The notes under the pieces: generated by a model
Databases searched by the model: none
What the model saw: the letters and a program-made list of their open reading frames with translations, nothing else
Told to the model about the DNA's origin: nothing
Shown here: piece by piece, positions 16,233 to 24,529 of the stretch
Layout of the letters: each line of letters begins with the position of its first letter
Numbering within the stretch: the first letter of the stretch is position 1
Translations under genes and position numbers: made by a program
From: Bacteroidota bacterium
GTDB taxonomy: Bacteria > Bacteroidota > Bacteroidia > Flavobacteriales > Weeksellaceae
Reading direction: 5' to 3'
Assembly (NCBI GenBank): GCA_023399595.1
Contig: JAEWOR010000024.1
Location: 1-52,787, forward strand
DNA: 52,787 nucleotides

Positions 16233-17426
16233 ATGAGTTCAGATTTTTCGTCAATACAAATTCTTAAACAGAATGTTTGTAAATGTTTTGGTAAACAGAT
16301 TGTTACTGCAAAAGACTGTGATGATTTGTCAACTTTACTATTTCAAAAATTTAATAAAAACTTAAGTAGTCAGACGCTTCGTAGGTTTTTTGGACTGATA
16401 AAAACAGATTCTAATGCGAGTGTTTTTACCTTAGATTTGCTTTCAGCTTTTTGTGGTTTCACCGATTTTCAAGATTTTCTTACAAATTATAGCAGTTCCG
16501 AACTTGAGAATTTCTTTGCGGGTAATGATGAGTTCGGAAAAGATTATTGGCAGAAAAGTGAGTTTTTATGCCAACAGATTTCAGAATCGCCTTAACTTTT
16601 GGTAAATATTCATCATAAACTCATGGGATTTCCCATGGCCAGAAAATACTTTTTAGAGCACCATCCTATGAGAGATCTTTTAGGAACGGTTTATTCACAG
16701 TATTTTTTGTCCTATTTAAAATACAACTCAAATAGTGAAGCTAAAATTTTTGCTTACGGTTTTCTTTTTCACACTGCCTTTCTTCAAGAGAATTTAGAGC
16801 TTATGGAACTTTATTACAGTAAAATAAAAGAAATTGAACTAGTGGAAGATATTCATGTTATTGTGAAAGGTTTAAAATTTGGAGTTCAGCTTCTTTACAC
16901 CGATTTCATCAACAATGACAGGCTTTTTAAAAAGACTTTTACTGAAATGAAGAAAGTGAGAGAAAATTGTATTTCGGCTTCTCAAAAATCGGTTTGTAGT
17001 TTTGAATATACCGTTTTGGAATCTTTAATTTTTACAAATCGATTGAAAGAAATTAAGTTCCTTTTAAAAAATAACACGATTCAAATAGAAAGCGATGAAA
17101 TGTGTGTTCCACAGAGTCGGAAACAATCGCATGATGAAGTTTGGAAAATTATTTGTGCAATTTCCTACCAAAAATTAGGTGATTTAGAAAAATGTATGTC
17201 CTATTTAAACAAAGTTAATCTCGATAATTTAGGAATAGGCTGGAAGAATTATTATTCTATTCTTTACAAATTTGTAGAACTCGATTTTATTTCAAATGAA
17301 AGAAAATTAGAATGTTATTGGTCTTTAAAAATACTTATTGATAAAGGTTGCTTTTCATATTTTGAACAAAAATTGAATAATATTTACAAAGGAAATTTTG
17401 CAAATTTATCCCTTGCTATGGCTTGA
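16233..17426 (+). pseudogene. Regulator-like protein interrupted by an in-frame TAA stop
   Basis: Two open segments, 16233-16592 (120 residues) and 16596-17426, lie in the same reading frame and are separated only by a TAA at 16593-16595. Without it they would make one protein of about 397 residues. The first part starts at ATG 16233 and has a helical N-terminal unit with LSSQTLRRFFGLIKTDS and LDLLSAFCGFTDFQDFL, a pattern I know from the N-termini of Bacteroidetes proteins of about 400 residues. The second part is all-helical and repeat-like (TPR-style). No frameshift is needed. The second half could restart at TTG 16599 or ATG 16623. I infer a nonsense-inactivated gene, though split expression, read-through or a base-call error remain possible. 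Confidence 0.65.
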
Positions 17427-17496
17427 TTTTTCTCATATGTGGTTGCTTATATTAGAAATTAAAAATTGAAATTTTAGGTTAGTAAAGTAATTGTTC

Positions 17497-17988
17497 TTAT
17501 TTTCTCAATTCCTGCATGAGTTCATCTTCCTCATTGGATTTCATTTTTGTAACCTCATTAGAAATATCGTTAGGAATCGTCATAGAGAGAACATATTGTA
17601 TAATTTGCCATCTTCCATTTTCAAAAACCAAAACCCCAGAACCTCTGCAAATTTTCATTTGTGTATTCAATAATTCATCTATCCAAGCAGTTTTTCCGTC
17701 TTTAGAAATGTTGATGTTTCTTTTAAGAGCAGTAAAATTCCAAGCTTTTTTACGGTCAAAGTAAGGTTTTGAAAAAGCAGAAAAGTCTTTTTTATTCCAT
17801 CTTTCTGTGGCATCAGTTCCCATATAAAAAGAATTTTCATGGAGTGTTCCAAAATAAGAATTGAAATCAGCTTTTGCGGCTGCTTCGTGCCATTGGGTCA
17901 TTAATTGATCTATTGCTTTCTTTTTATTTTGAGCAGAAAACATCAACATTAATGAAAATAAAAATAGAAAACTTACAATTTTTTTCAT
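17497..17988 (-). CDS. Secreted NTF2-like (SnoaL-type) protein
   Basis: This is a 163-residue protein with an N-terminal signal peptide (MKKIVSFLFLFSLMLMFSAQ, cleavage probably after about residue 19). The mature part fits the NTF2/SnoaL fold of small alpha+beta cone proteins: AIDQLMTQWHEAAAKADFNSYF, then FYMGTDATERWNKKDF, and late strands GSGVLVFENGRWQIIQYVLS. Many such proteins bind small ligands or help associated enzymes, so the exact role cannot be read. It is probably periplasmic or secreted. It is transcribed divergently from the carboxylesterase; the shared spacer is 65 bases. Confidence 0.75.
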   Translation of the reverse strand: MKKIVSFLFLFSLMLMFSAQNKKKAIDQLMTQWHEAAAKADFNSYFGTLHENSFYMGTDATERWNKKDFSAFSKPYFDRKKAWNFTALKRNINISKDGKTAWIDELLNTQMKICRGSGVLVFENGRWQIIQYVLSMTIPNDISNEVTKMKSNEEDELMQELRK

Positions 17989-17998
17989 AGGTCAAAGA

Positions 17999-18029
17999 TT
18001 GAATTTGAATTAAAAATACGGTAAATTTG
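17999..18029 (+). promoter_or_regulatory. Promoter of the carboxylesterase gene
   Basis: TTG at 17999-18001, 20 bases, then TAAATTTG at 18022-18029 match the phylum's promoter pattern. Because transcription would begin near 18036, translation must start downstream, which supports the ATG at 18054. Confidence 0.6.
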
Positions 18030-18053
18030 ATATCCATATTTTTATCAAAAATA

Positions 18054-19388
18054 ATGAGTTTTTCATCCGAACCCAATTTTTTTTCAGCTCAAACAGGAAA
18101 ATACCAAGCAATAAATTCTAATGGAGTTCTTAAAATTAAGAATATCCGCTATGCGCAATCAGAAAGATACCAACTTCCAAAAGCTGTTGAAGAATCTAAT
18201 GAGTTTATTGAAACTCCTGATAAAACGCCCGTTTGTCCACAAAATATTAGTCCACTCCTCGAGAGAATGATTGATAGAACAAAAATTGATGAATTTTTGG
18301 TGGAAGAGTCTCCTCAGTTTCTTACAATTACGCTTCCCGAGGATATTTCAAAAGATGAAAAACTTCCTGTTGTAGTTTGGATTCATGGAGGTTCTTACGA
18401 AATTGGCTGTGGAGATGTTGCCACTTCAAATCCTGATGAATGGGTAAAAGAACAACGGATAATTGTAATAGCAGTGACTTACAGACTAGGATTGTTTGGT
18501 TTTTTGGGTGGATCAAAGGAAATTCCTGCCAATCTTGGTTTGTTTGACATTATAGAAGCTTTAAAATGGATTAATAAAAATATTCACGCTTTTGGAGGTG
18601 ATGAGAAAAATATTTGTTTATTAGGGCAATCTTCAGGAGGTGATGCTATTGCACATTTATTATTGGTGGATGAAGTTCAAGGCTTGTTCAATAGGGTAAT
18701 TATTCAGAGTGCGCCATTAGGTTTGAGAAAGAACAAACAAAAAATGTCTCAAGAATTTTTACAAAAAATAGACTTTAATAAAAACGAAATGGATGTTATA
18801 AAAATGGTTGCTGAATACAAAAAATTTATTCCTTCCATAATGAAATATGGTTTGAAAGCAGCAATGCCATTTGGTTTGCAATATGGTTTTCCGCCACTTT
18901 GTGAGGAGAGTAATGTAGAAAAAAAATGGCGAAAAAACGCTTCAAAAGTAGAGGTTCTCATTGGTTTAAATGATGACGAAACTGCTTTTTATTTAAGAAG
19001 TTCAGACTCACTTAAAAAATATTTGAGTAATGGATTGGGCAAGAAAATTTTGGATACAACCATACGAATAACCACCGAAAAAATTTATGGAAAACCAGCT
19101 TTAGAATTTGCAGAAAATTATGCTAAAGGGGGTGGAAATATTACTCTATTTAGAATTTTTTCAAAACACGAAAGCAATAAAATTGGGGCTTCGCATTGTA
19201 TAGATTTGCCATTGCTTTTTGGAAATGAGAAAACATGGCAAAATGCTGGGTTATTGAAAGGAATTCCTTGGGAATACATCAATGAAAACGGAAAAAAAAT
19301 CCGTAAACTTTGGGCTGAGTTTGCAAAAATTGGAAATATTACTGAACAAGACCAACCAGATATTTTAGAAATAAAAAAATATAACTGA
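18054..19388 (+). CDS. Type-B carboxylesterase family protein
   Basis: This is a 444-residue alpha/beta hydrolase of the carboxylesterase type B (para-nitrobenzyl esterase) family. The oxyanion-hole motif VVWIHGGSYEIG, the nucleophile elbow GQSSGG (Ser193), the acid region GLNDDETAFYL and the GASHCIDLPLLFG segment carrying the probable catalytic His are all present in order. No signal peptide is seen, so it is likely cytoplasmic. It is shorter than the typical 490-550 residues and lacks some surface loops. The natural substrate is not inferable. A longer reading to 18027 is unlikely because the -7 promoter element overlaps it. It ends at a bidirectional terminator. Confidence 0.88.
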   Translation: MSFSSEPNFFSAQTGKYQAINSNGVLKIKNIRYAQSERYQLPKAVEESNEFIETPDKTPVCPQNISPLLERMIDRTKIDEFLVEESPQFLTITLPEDISKDEKLPVVVWIHGGSYEIGCGDVATSNPDEWVKEQRIIVIAVTYRLGLFGFLGGSKEIPANLGLFDIIEALKWINKNIHAFGGDEKNICLLGQSSGGDAIAHLLLVDEVQGLFNRVIIQSAPLGLRKNKQKMSQEFLQKIDFNKNEMDVIKMVAEYKKFIPSIMKYGLKAAMPFGLQYGFPPLCEESNVEKKWRKNASKVEVLIGLNDDETAFYLRSSDSLKKYLSNGLGKKILDTTIRITTEKIYGKPALEFAENYAKGGGNITLFRIFSKHESNKIGASHCIDLPLLFGNEKTWQNAGLLKGIPWEYINENGKKIRKLWAEFAKIGNITEQDQPDILEIKKYN

Positions 19389-19401
19389 AGTTTTTAGGTG
19401 A

Positions 19402-19430
19402 AAAAAAGACCACAACCTGTGGTCTTTTTT
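19402..19430. terminator. Bidirectional terminator between esterase and YceI genes
   Basis: GACCACA (19408-19414) pairs with TGTGGTC (19418-19424) around ACC. Six flanking A and T bases on each side extend the stem to 13 bp, so both converging transcripts get a T-tract. Confidence 0.88.
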
Positions 19431-19446
19431 ATGCTTTTGAAATAGA

Positions 19447-20124
19447 TTATATATGAGCAATAATGTTCAACTCTAAGTCTACATCTTGAGAAATCATCCA
19501 ATCTTTTGGGTCTCCATCTGTCCCATAAACCAATCCCCATTCTTGTCTGTTGATAGTGAATTTTGAAACCAACGAGGCTTTATTATCTTTAATTTCAACT
19601 TTCGCAGGGAAAGACACATTTACGGTTTTGTCTTTAATAGTAAGGTTTCCACTTACTGTTTTGTTAGCTCCTTTCACTTTGCTTTCTGTTCCTGAAGCAA
19701 GATCTTCAACCTTTGTAATTTGGAATTTTACGTTTGGATATTTTGCAACATCAAAGAAATCAGGACTTTTTAAGTGATCATCTAAATCAATAGAGGTTTT
19801 CCCTTCACTAGATTTTGGGTCTACAGCGGTTGGATCTGTAGTTAACGAGTTTACATCAGATTCTAAAGTTCCAGAAGTAATGTTTCCATTTTCTACAGAA
19901 AATGTTCCTGTAGTTTTTATGGTTCCAAATCTTGGGTTTAATCCACCTTTATGATAAGCTGTCCATTTTACAGCTGTTCCGTCTGTGTTAATTGTAAATG
20001 TTTCACCAGAATGCTCTGCAGCTTTTTGTTCTGTTGAAGTTGAAGCAGTATCTGTTTTAGATTCTTTACAAGAAGTAGCAGCAAATAAAATTGCTGAAAA
20101 TGCTAGAATTGTTAATTTCTTCAT
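19447..20124 (-). CDS. YceI family lipoprotein
   Basis: This is a 225-residue YceI-like protein. The N-terminus (MKKLTILAFSAILFAATSC) is a lipoprotein signal with the lipidated Cys at 19, followed by a Lys/Thr/Ser/Glu-rich linker. The YceI lipocalin-like barrel runs from about residue 48: VKWTAYHKGG, GTIKTTGTFSVENGNITSG, LDDHLKSPDFFDVAKYPNVKFQI, then GNLTIKDKTVNVSFPA and FTINRQEWGLVYG. Family members bind polyisoprenoid-like lipids. The ATG at 20124 gives the clean lipoprotein signal, where the longer frame to 20157 does not. A second YceI protein without the lipid anchor lies at 42785-43351. Confidence 0.9.
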   Translation of the reverse strand: MKKLTILAFSAILFAATSCKESKTDTASTSTEQKAAEHSGETFTINTDGTAVKWTAYHKGGLNPRFGTIKTTGTFSVENGNITSGTLESDVNSLTTDPTAVDPKSSEGKTSIDLDDHLKSPDFFDVAKYPNVKFQITKVEDLASGTESKVKGANKTVSGNLTIKDKTVNVSFPAKVEIKDNKASLVSKFTINRQEWGLVYGTDGDPKDWMISQDVDLELNIIAHI

Positions 20125-20154
20125 TTTGAATATGTATTGTTTAAAATTACTTTG

Positions 20155-20190
20155 CAAAAGTAAGAGGATAATATTGGTCTAAAGTTGACC
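20155..20190 (-). promoter_or_regulatory. Promoter and candidate operator of the YceI lipoprotein gene
   Basis: On the minus strand TACTTTTG (plus-strand 20155-20162) is a full -7 match. No TTG is at the usual distance; instead the inverted repeat GGTC-N7-GACC lies at 20176-20190, across the -33 region, which would suit an activator or repressor site. The operator is inference. Confidence 0.45.
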
Positions 20191-20208
20191 TATGATAAGA
20201 AAGTCGAT

Positions 20209-21294
20209 TTATTCAAAATCTGGAAACGGGATTTTTAGTTGAACAGAAACTTGTGTTTTCTCTTCAGTATTTAAGTTGTGTAATGAAAGTCCAAGCAAGC
20301 GAACAGGTTTATCAAAAGGTCTTAAGAACCATAATTTTTTTGCGGTTTCAAAAAAATCTTCAGCGTTAATAAAATAAATTTCCTTTGTTTTGCTTCTCGT
20401 AAAAACTGAAAAATCTTTATACTTAATTTTTAGTGTAAGCGTTTTGCCTTTAATTTCTCTTTTAGATAATCTTTCTTCCAGTTCTCTACTAATGGATTTT
20501 AATGCGGTATTTACTTGATCATCATCTAATAAGTTTTCCCAATAGGTTTCTTCAACACCAACGCTTTTTTGAATTCTAGAAGGTTTTACTTCGCTATGAT
20601 GTATTCCGCGAACGGCATTGTAATAGTATCTCCCAGATTTTCCAAACCATTTTACCAAATCCTCTAAAGTTTTCGTTTTTAAATCTGCTCCTTTAAAAAT
20701 ATGAAGTTCATGCATTCTGTTGGCAGTTACTTTCCCAATTCCAAAAAATTTTTCAATGGGAAGTTTTTCCATAAACTCTACAATCTGACTAGGATGAATG
20801 GTTTTTTGTCCGTTGGGTTTGTTATAATCTGAAGCCACTTTAGCCAGAAATTTATTCACAGAAATCCCTGCAGAAGCGGTAAGTCCGGTTTCTTCAAAAA
20901 TTCTTTTTCTTATTTCTCTGGCGATGTCGTTGGCAGATTCTATACCTTTTTTATTTTCGGTAACGTCTAAATAGGCTTCATCTAGGGAAAGAGGTTCCAC
21001 CAGGTCTGTGTATTCGAAAAAAATCTCTCGTATTTTCTTTGAAATTTCTTTGTATCGAGCAAATCTTGGTTTTACAACTATTAAGTGAGGACATAGTTGC
21101 AAGGCTCTTTTTCCGGGCATTGCAGATTTTACACCAAATTTTCTGGCTTCATAACTTGATGCTGCTACAACGCCATATTGTCCACCTCCTACAGCTACGG
21201 GTTTTCCACGAAGTTCAGGATTGTCCAATTGCTCTACAGACGCATAAAAAGCGTCCATATCTACATGGATTATTTTTCGGTTTTCGGTGGACAT
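20209..21294 (-). CDS. dinB: DNA polymerase IV (Y family)
   Basis: This is a translesion polymerase of 361 residues. The catalytic carboxylates are clear: HVDMDAFYASVEQ (Asp12) and PLSLDEAYLDVT (Asp105, Glu106). The palm, thumb and little-finger order is standard, with SAGISVNKFLAKVASDYNKPNGQ, a helix-hairpin-helix FFGIGKVTANRMHELHI, and the C-terminal LTLKIKYKDFSVFTRSK. It ends PFPDFE without a canonical clamp-binding QLxLF peptide, so beta-clamp contact may use a variant. It is 42 bases downstream of the redoxin gene on the same strand, but a terminator hairpin separates the two. No LexA-type operator is recognised upstream. Confidence 0.95.
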   Translation of the reverse strand: MSTENRKIIHVDMDAFYASVEQLDNPELRGKPVAVGGGQYGVVAASSYEARKFGVKSAMPGKRALQLCPHLIVVKPRFARYKEISKKIREIFFEYTDLVEPLSLDEAYLDVTENKKGIESANDIAREIRKRIFEETGLTASAGISVNKFLAKVASDYNKPNGQKTIHPSQIVEFMEKLPIEKFFGIGKVTANRMHELHIFKGADLKTKTLEDLVKWFGKSGRYYYNAVRGIHHSEVKPSRIQKSVGVEETYWENLLDDDQVNTALKSISRELEERLSKREIKGKTLTLKIKYKDFSVFTRSKTKEIYFINAEDFFETAKKLWFLRPFDKPVRLLGLSLHNLNTEEKTQVSVQLKIPFPDFE

Positions 21295-21311
21295 TTTGCA
21301 AATTTAAAAAT

Positions 21312-21337
21312 AAAAAAACTCAAGAAATCTTGAGTTT
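21312..21337 (-). terminator. Terminator overlapping the redoxin stop codon
   Basis: AAACTCAAG (21316-21324) and CTTGAGTTT (21329-21337) form a 9-bp stem with a 4-base loop. Read on the minus strand it is followed by a T run (21312-21317). Its first arm includes two bases of the TAA stop of the redoxin gene, leaving essentially no 3' untranslated spacer. Confidence 0.8.
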
Positions 21338-21851
21338 ATAGTTTCAACCTATCAATAGTTTTTTGAATTTCAGGATCTTCAGGCGATGTAGAATAATATT
21401 GAGCAATTCGTGATTGCTGATCAACAATCATAAATCTTGGGATCCAATTGAGTTCTATATATTCATTGAATTTATTTTTCCAACCTTCAGAAAACCAATA
21501 ATTTTCCTTTTCCTTCAGATTAAATCTTTCTAAACTTTTATCAAAAGCTTCTCTAGAGCGTTCTAGTGACAAATAAATAAAATCTACTTCAGGATTATTT
21601 TTATAAAGTTCTTCAGATTTCGGAAGCGCCAAAATACAGTCTTTACACCATCCTGCCCAAAAATCAATCACTAGAATTTTCCCCTTATGTTGGTCTATAA
21701 TTTTTTGTAGGCTTACTTCTTTACCTTCTTCATCCTGAACTTTTTGCTGCAAAACATCTTTGGTGAATTTAGTTTTAATATCAGCTGCTCCTTTTTGGGC
21801 AAAGCTTAAACCAAGTATCAACAAAAAAATAAGACAAGTTATTTTTTTCAT
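21336..21851 (-). CDS. TlpA-like thiol-disulfide redoxin
   Basis: This is a 171-residue exported thioredoxin-fold protein. A signal peptide (MKKITCLIFLLILGLSFAQ) is followed by a redoxin domain with the active site FWAGWCKDC in place of the usual WCxPC, KIIDQHKGKILVIDF before it, and a conserved Pro-bearing loop (NWIPRFMIVDQQSRI). WCKDC keeps both cysteines but has Asp where thioredoxins have Pro, which would change redox potential. Such TlpA/ResA-type proteins reduce periplasmic disulfides; the partner is unknown. It is read in the same direction as lpxK upstream, 62 bases away, and ends at its own terminator. Confidence 0.88.
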   Translation of the reverse strand: MKKITCLIFLLILGLSFAQKGAADIKTKFTKDVLQQKVQDEEGKEVSLQKIIDQHKGKILVIDFWAGWCKDCILALPKSEELYKNNPEVDFIYLSLERSREAFDKSLERFNLKEKENYWFSEGWKNKFNEYIELNWIPRFMIVDQQSRIAQYYSTSPEDPEIQKTIDRLKL

Positions 21852-21913
21852 AAATTTTAAAAATAATTACAAATCTATAAATAAAAAAATGCACTTTAAT
21901 CAAAGCACATTTA

Positions 21914-22939
21914 TTAATTTTTTCTAACATAATCCAGAATTAACTGGTTGAATTCTTGTTTTTTATCGATAACCGTATTGATGGGCCAATAATAAACAAT
22001 ATCTCGTAAATAATCGAAGGTTTTAAGCCTTACATAATCTTTTTCAGTGGTAAGCAAAAGTTTGTATTCACCTAGTTTTTTATACTCTGACAGTATTTTT
22101 TTGATGTCATCATCTGTAAAATTATGATGATCTCTAAACTTAAGATGTTTTACTTTATTAGTGAATTTTGCTAAATGATTTAATAGAGGTTCAGGCTTAG
22201 CGATTCCCGTTATTAGCAAGATGTCGTAATATTCTAAATTATTATCAGGAAGCGATTTTGTTTTGCTGTAAATATGTTCATCGTAGTTAATGGATGAAAA
22301 AAATACTTTCTGATAATGTTGGGGTTTAATCCTAGAAATATAATATTGTTTTTGCTCTTCCGTAAGCTCATCAGGACATTTGGTCACCATAATAATTTGT
22401 GAACGGTCGGCATTGCTTCTTCCTTCACGCAAATCACCTGCTGGAAGTAAATAATCTTTAAAATAAGGATCATTATAATCTGTAAGAAGAATATTGAAAC
22501 CAGGATTTATGGCTCTGTGTTGATAAGCGTCATCCAATACCAGTACACCTAAATCCATTTCGGAGATTACTTTTTTAGCACCCCATACTCTGTCTTCGGA
22601 AACAGCTACTACAAAACGGTTTTTAAAACGCTCAAATAATTGCATCGCTTCATCTCCTACGGTTTTATAATTACTTTCATAATTGGTAAGTACGTAACCT
22701 TTAGTAATTCTTCCGTATCCTCGGGAAAGCACTCCTGTTCTGTAATATTTAGAAAGAAATTCAGCCAAATACATCACCATAGGAGATTTTCCACTTCCGC
22801 CTACTGAAAGGTTTCCTACGTTGATAATAGGAGTTTTAAATTTTGTAGATTTTAAAATACCAATATTATATAACGAGTTGCGAACACCCGTTATAAAATG
22901 ATAAATTAGGGAAAAAGGATAGAGGTACCATCTTTTCAT
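21914..22939 (-). CDS. lpxK: Tetraacyldisaccharide 4'-kinase
   Basis: This is the inner-membrane lipid A kinase, which phosphorylates the 4' position of the disaccharide precursor. At 341 residues it has an N-terminal membrane-associated helix (MKRWYLYPFSLIYHFITGVRN), the P-loop VGNLSVGGSGKSP (GGSGKS at 47-52), GVLSRGYGR, VAVSEDR, the Walker-B-like LGVLVLDDAYQHR, and LLTDYNDP...LLPAGDLREG. The ATG at 22939 is chosen because it starts at the family's normal N-terminus; an in-frame ATG at 23002 would add 21 atypical residues. It is divergent from truA. Confidence 0.95.
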   Translation of the reverse strand: MKRWYLYPFSLIYHFITGVRNSLYNIGILKSTKFKTPIINVGNLSVGGSGKSPMVMYLAEFLSKYYRTGVLSRGYGRITKGYVLTNYESNYKTVGDEAMQLFERFKNRFVVAVSEDRVWGAKKVISEMDLGVLVLDDAYQHRAINPGFNILLTDYNDPYFKDYLLPAGDLREGRSNADRSQIIMVTKCPDELTEEQKQYYISRIKPQHYQKVFFSSINYDEHIYSKTKSLPDNNLEYYDILLITGIAKPEPLLNHLAKFTNKVKHLKFRDHHNFTDDDIKKILSEYKKLGEYKLLLTTEKDYVRLKTFDYLRDIVYYWPINTVIDKKQEFNQLILDYVRKN

Positions 22940-23120
22940 AAGTGGCAAAAATACTAATTTTATAAATGTTTTATATCCTTGTTTTTGATGATTTTTACAC
23001 AATTTTAGTTAATTTAATATAAAAATAAATGTCTATTAACAATATTTTAATCATCCTGTTATTGTTAATCTTAAATGCTTATCTTAAAAAAATCTGGCAT
23101 CAACTCAGAGCTAAAAATTG

Positions 23121-23128
23121 TATTTTTG
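23121..23128 (+). promoter_or_regulatory. Candidate -7 element of truA
   Basis: TATTTTTG fits TAnnTTTG. A start of transcription near 23135 leaves only the TTG at 23147 as an initiator before the conserved TruA N-terminus. Confidence 0.5.
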
Positions 23129-23146
23129 CAATGCAAAATTTTTAAG

Positions 23147-23878
23147 TTGAGGTATTTTATTGAATTCAGTTATAACGGAGGTAAATATTTTGGTTACCAA
23201 ATTCAGCCCAATGAAATTTCTATTCAAGAGGAATTGGAAAAAGCCCTTTCTACTATTTTAAGGCTAGAAATAAAAACAACGGGTGCAGGAAGAACGGATA
23301 CAGGTGTGCATGCTAAAAAAATGTATGCTCATTTTAATATGAACACTCCAATTGATGACAATCTTGTAAAAAAACTTAATAGTTTTTTGCCTCCCGATAT
23401 TGCTGTAAAAAGAATTTTTGAGGTTGATGAAGAGCTGCACGCCCGTTTTAGTGCGACTTACAGAACTTATGAATATTATATTTCTTTAGAGAAAAATCCG
23501 TTTACCTTGAGTTCCGCTTGGCAACATTGGAAGCGCAGTTTAGATATCAACGCCATGAATGAAGCTTGTAAAATATTATTTGAATATGATGATTTTACGA
23601 GTTTTGCAAAGCTGAAATCCGATAACAAAACCAATATTTGCAAAATTTATAAAGCAGAATGGGAGCAGGATGGTTCCGAACTAAAATTCACGGTTTCTGC
23701 AGACCGTTTTTTAAGAAATATGGTGAGAGCAATTGTTGGAACCATGGTGGAAATAGGAACAGGAAAACTAAAACCTGAAGATTTGAGAAACGTAATAGAA
23801 AACAAAAATAGAAATTCCGCAGGAACTTCTGCTCCAGCCCACGGATTATTTTTGGTGGATGTAGGATATGATTTTTGA
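23147..23878 (+). CDS. truA: tRNA pseudouridine synthase A, TTG start
   Basis: This is TruA, which makes pseudouridine 38-40 in the tRNA anticodon arm. With a TTG start at 23147 it has 243 residues and begins RYFIEFSYNGGKYFGYQIQP, the family's normal N-terminus. The catalytic motif is AGRTDTGVHA with Asp51. Later blocks are ARFSATYRTYEYYIS, DDFTSFAK, RFLRNMVRAIVGTMVEIGTGK and the C-terminal APAHGLFLVDVGY. No ATG lies nearby in frame; the only earlier initiators sit upstream of the predicted transcription start, so TTG is the best choice. A REP-flanked transposase unit lies immediately downstream. Confidence 0.92.
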   Translation: MRYFIEFSYNGGKYFGYQIQPNEISIQEELEKALSTILRLEIKTTGAGRTDTGVHAKKMYAHFNMNTPIDDNLVKKLNSFLPPDIAVKRIFEVDEELHARFSATYRTYEYYISLEKNPFTLSSAWQHWKRSLDINAMNEACKILFEYDDFTSFAKLKSDNKTNICKIYKAEWEQDGSELKFTVSADRFLRNMVRAIVGTMVEIGTGKLKPEDLRNVIENKNRNSAGTSAPAHGLFLVDVGYDF

Positions 23879-23918
23879 TGTAAATTTAGAGATGTGATGA
23901 TGAGAAAAGGGGTGGGGA

Positions 23919-23946
23919 GTCGCGGAGCGACGATATATTGGTTAGA
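23919..23946 (+). repeat. REP-like hairpin, left outer
   Basis: The 5-bp stem GTCGC/GCGAC with loop GGA is followed by the tail GATATATTGG. GTCGC here is matched by GCCGC in the right outer copy, with the partner base changed to suit. Confidence 0.8.
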
Positions 23947-23973
23947 TTGATGCAATATAAATAGATTTAGAGA

Positions 23974-23997
23974 GCTCCGGAGGAGCGAAATATTGGT
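23974..23997 (+). repeat. REP-like hairpin, left inner
   Basis: The stem GCTCC/GGAGC with loop GGA and tail GAAATATTGGT ends 6 bases before the transposase ATG. Confidence 0.8.
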
Positions 23998-24003
23998 AAA
24001 ATA

Positions 24004-24471
24004 ATGTCTGAGAATAATACATATACACAAATTCATATACAATTGGTCTTTGCAGTAAAATATAAACAAGCATTGATTGGCGAACAATGGAAAGATGAAC
24101 TGTATAAATACATAACAGGAATTGTTCAGAATAACAGACATAAAATGATTTGCATTAATGGTGTGCCGGATCATTTACATATTTTTATTGGATTGCGTCC
24201 TCATCAAGCCATTTCAGATTTAGTAAAAGATATAAAAAGTAATTCTTCTAAATGGATTAATGAGAAAAAAAATTTGCCCATTCGTTTTGAATGGCAAGAG
24301 AGTTTTGGAGCTTTCTCCTATGGGAAATCTCAAATACTAAATGTAATTCAGTATATTAATAATCAAGAAAGTCATCATAAGAAAGAAAGTTTTAGGGACG
24401 AATATTTGAATTTTCTGCAGAAATTTGAGGTTGAATTTAACAAAAAATATATTTTTAAAGATTTAATATAA
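24004..24471 (+). CDS. REP-associated / IS200-like tyrosine transposase (Y1, HUH)
   Basis: This is a 155-residue single-strand transposase of the Y1 HUH group. The metal-binding HUH motif is DHLHIFIG (His57, His59), and the probable nucleophile is Tyr117 in VIQYINNQESHHKK. It starts TYTQIHIQLVFAVKYK, contains SDLVKDIKSNSSKWINEK and WQESFGAFSYGKSQ, and ends FLQKFEVEFNKKYIF, the form common in Bacteroidetes. Length and motifs look intact. Family members act on single-stranded DNA and recognise subterminal hairpins. Here hairpins of one type lie on both sides in inverted orientation, the arrangement of RAYT genes, and no IS605 TnpB is present. The ATG lies just after the left inner hairpin. Confidence 0.9.
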   Translation: MSENNTYTQIHIQLVFAVKYKQALIGEQWKDELYKYITGIVQNNRHKMICINGVPDHLHIFIGLRPHQAISDLVKDIKSNSSKWINEKKNLPIRFEWQESFGAFSYGKSQILNVIQYINNQESHHKKESFRDEYLNFLQKFEVEFNKKYIFKDLI

Positions 24472-24473
24472 AA

Positions 24474-24503
24474 ACCAATATGTCGCTCCTCCGGAGCTCT
24501 CCG
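24474..24503 (-). repeat. REP-like hairpin, right inner
   Basis: ACCAATATGTC leads into GCTCC-TCC-GGAGC. It is the inverted complement of the left inner copy apart from single substitutions in the tail. Confidence 0.8.
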
Positions 24504-24529
24504 AAATTAAAGAAAAAACTAAAACTACC

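Noticed and set aside
16593..16595. Selenocysteine or other stop-codon recoding at the TAA
   Set aside because: Recoding to selenocysteine uses TGA and pyrrolysine TAG; no supporting structure is seen, so a nonsense mutation is simpler.
17491..17764. Two plus-strand open frames antisense to the NTF2-like gene
   Set aside because: The minus-strand gene has a signal peptide and a recognisable fold; the plus-strand frames have neither.
23647..24174. Minus-strand open frame spanning the truA end, REP hairpins and transposase start
   Set aside because: It crosses non-coding hairpins and two real genes on the other strand; its composition is that of complementary sequence.
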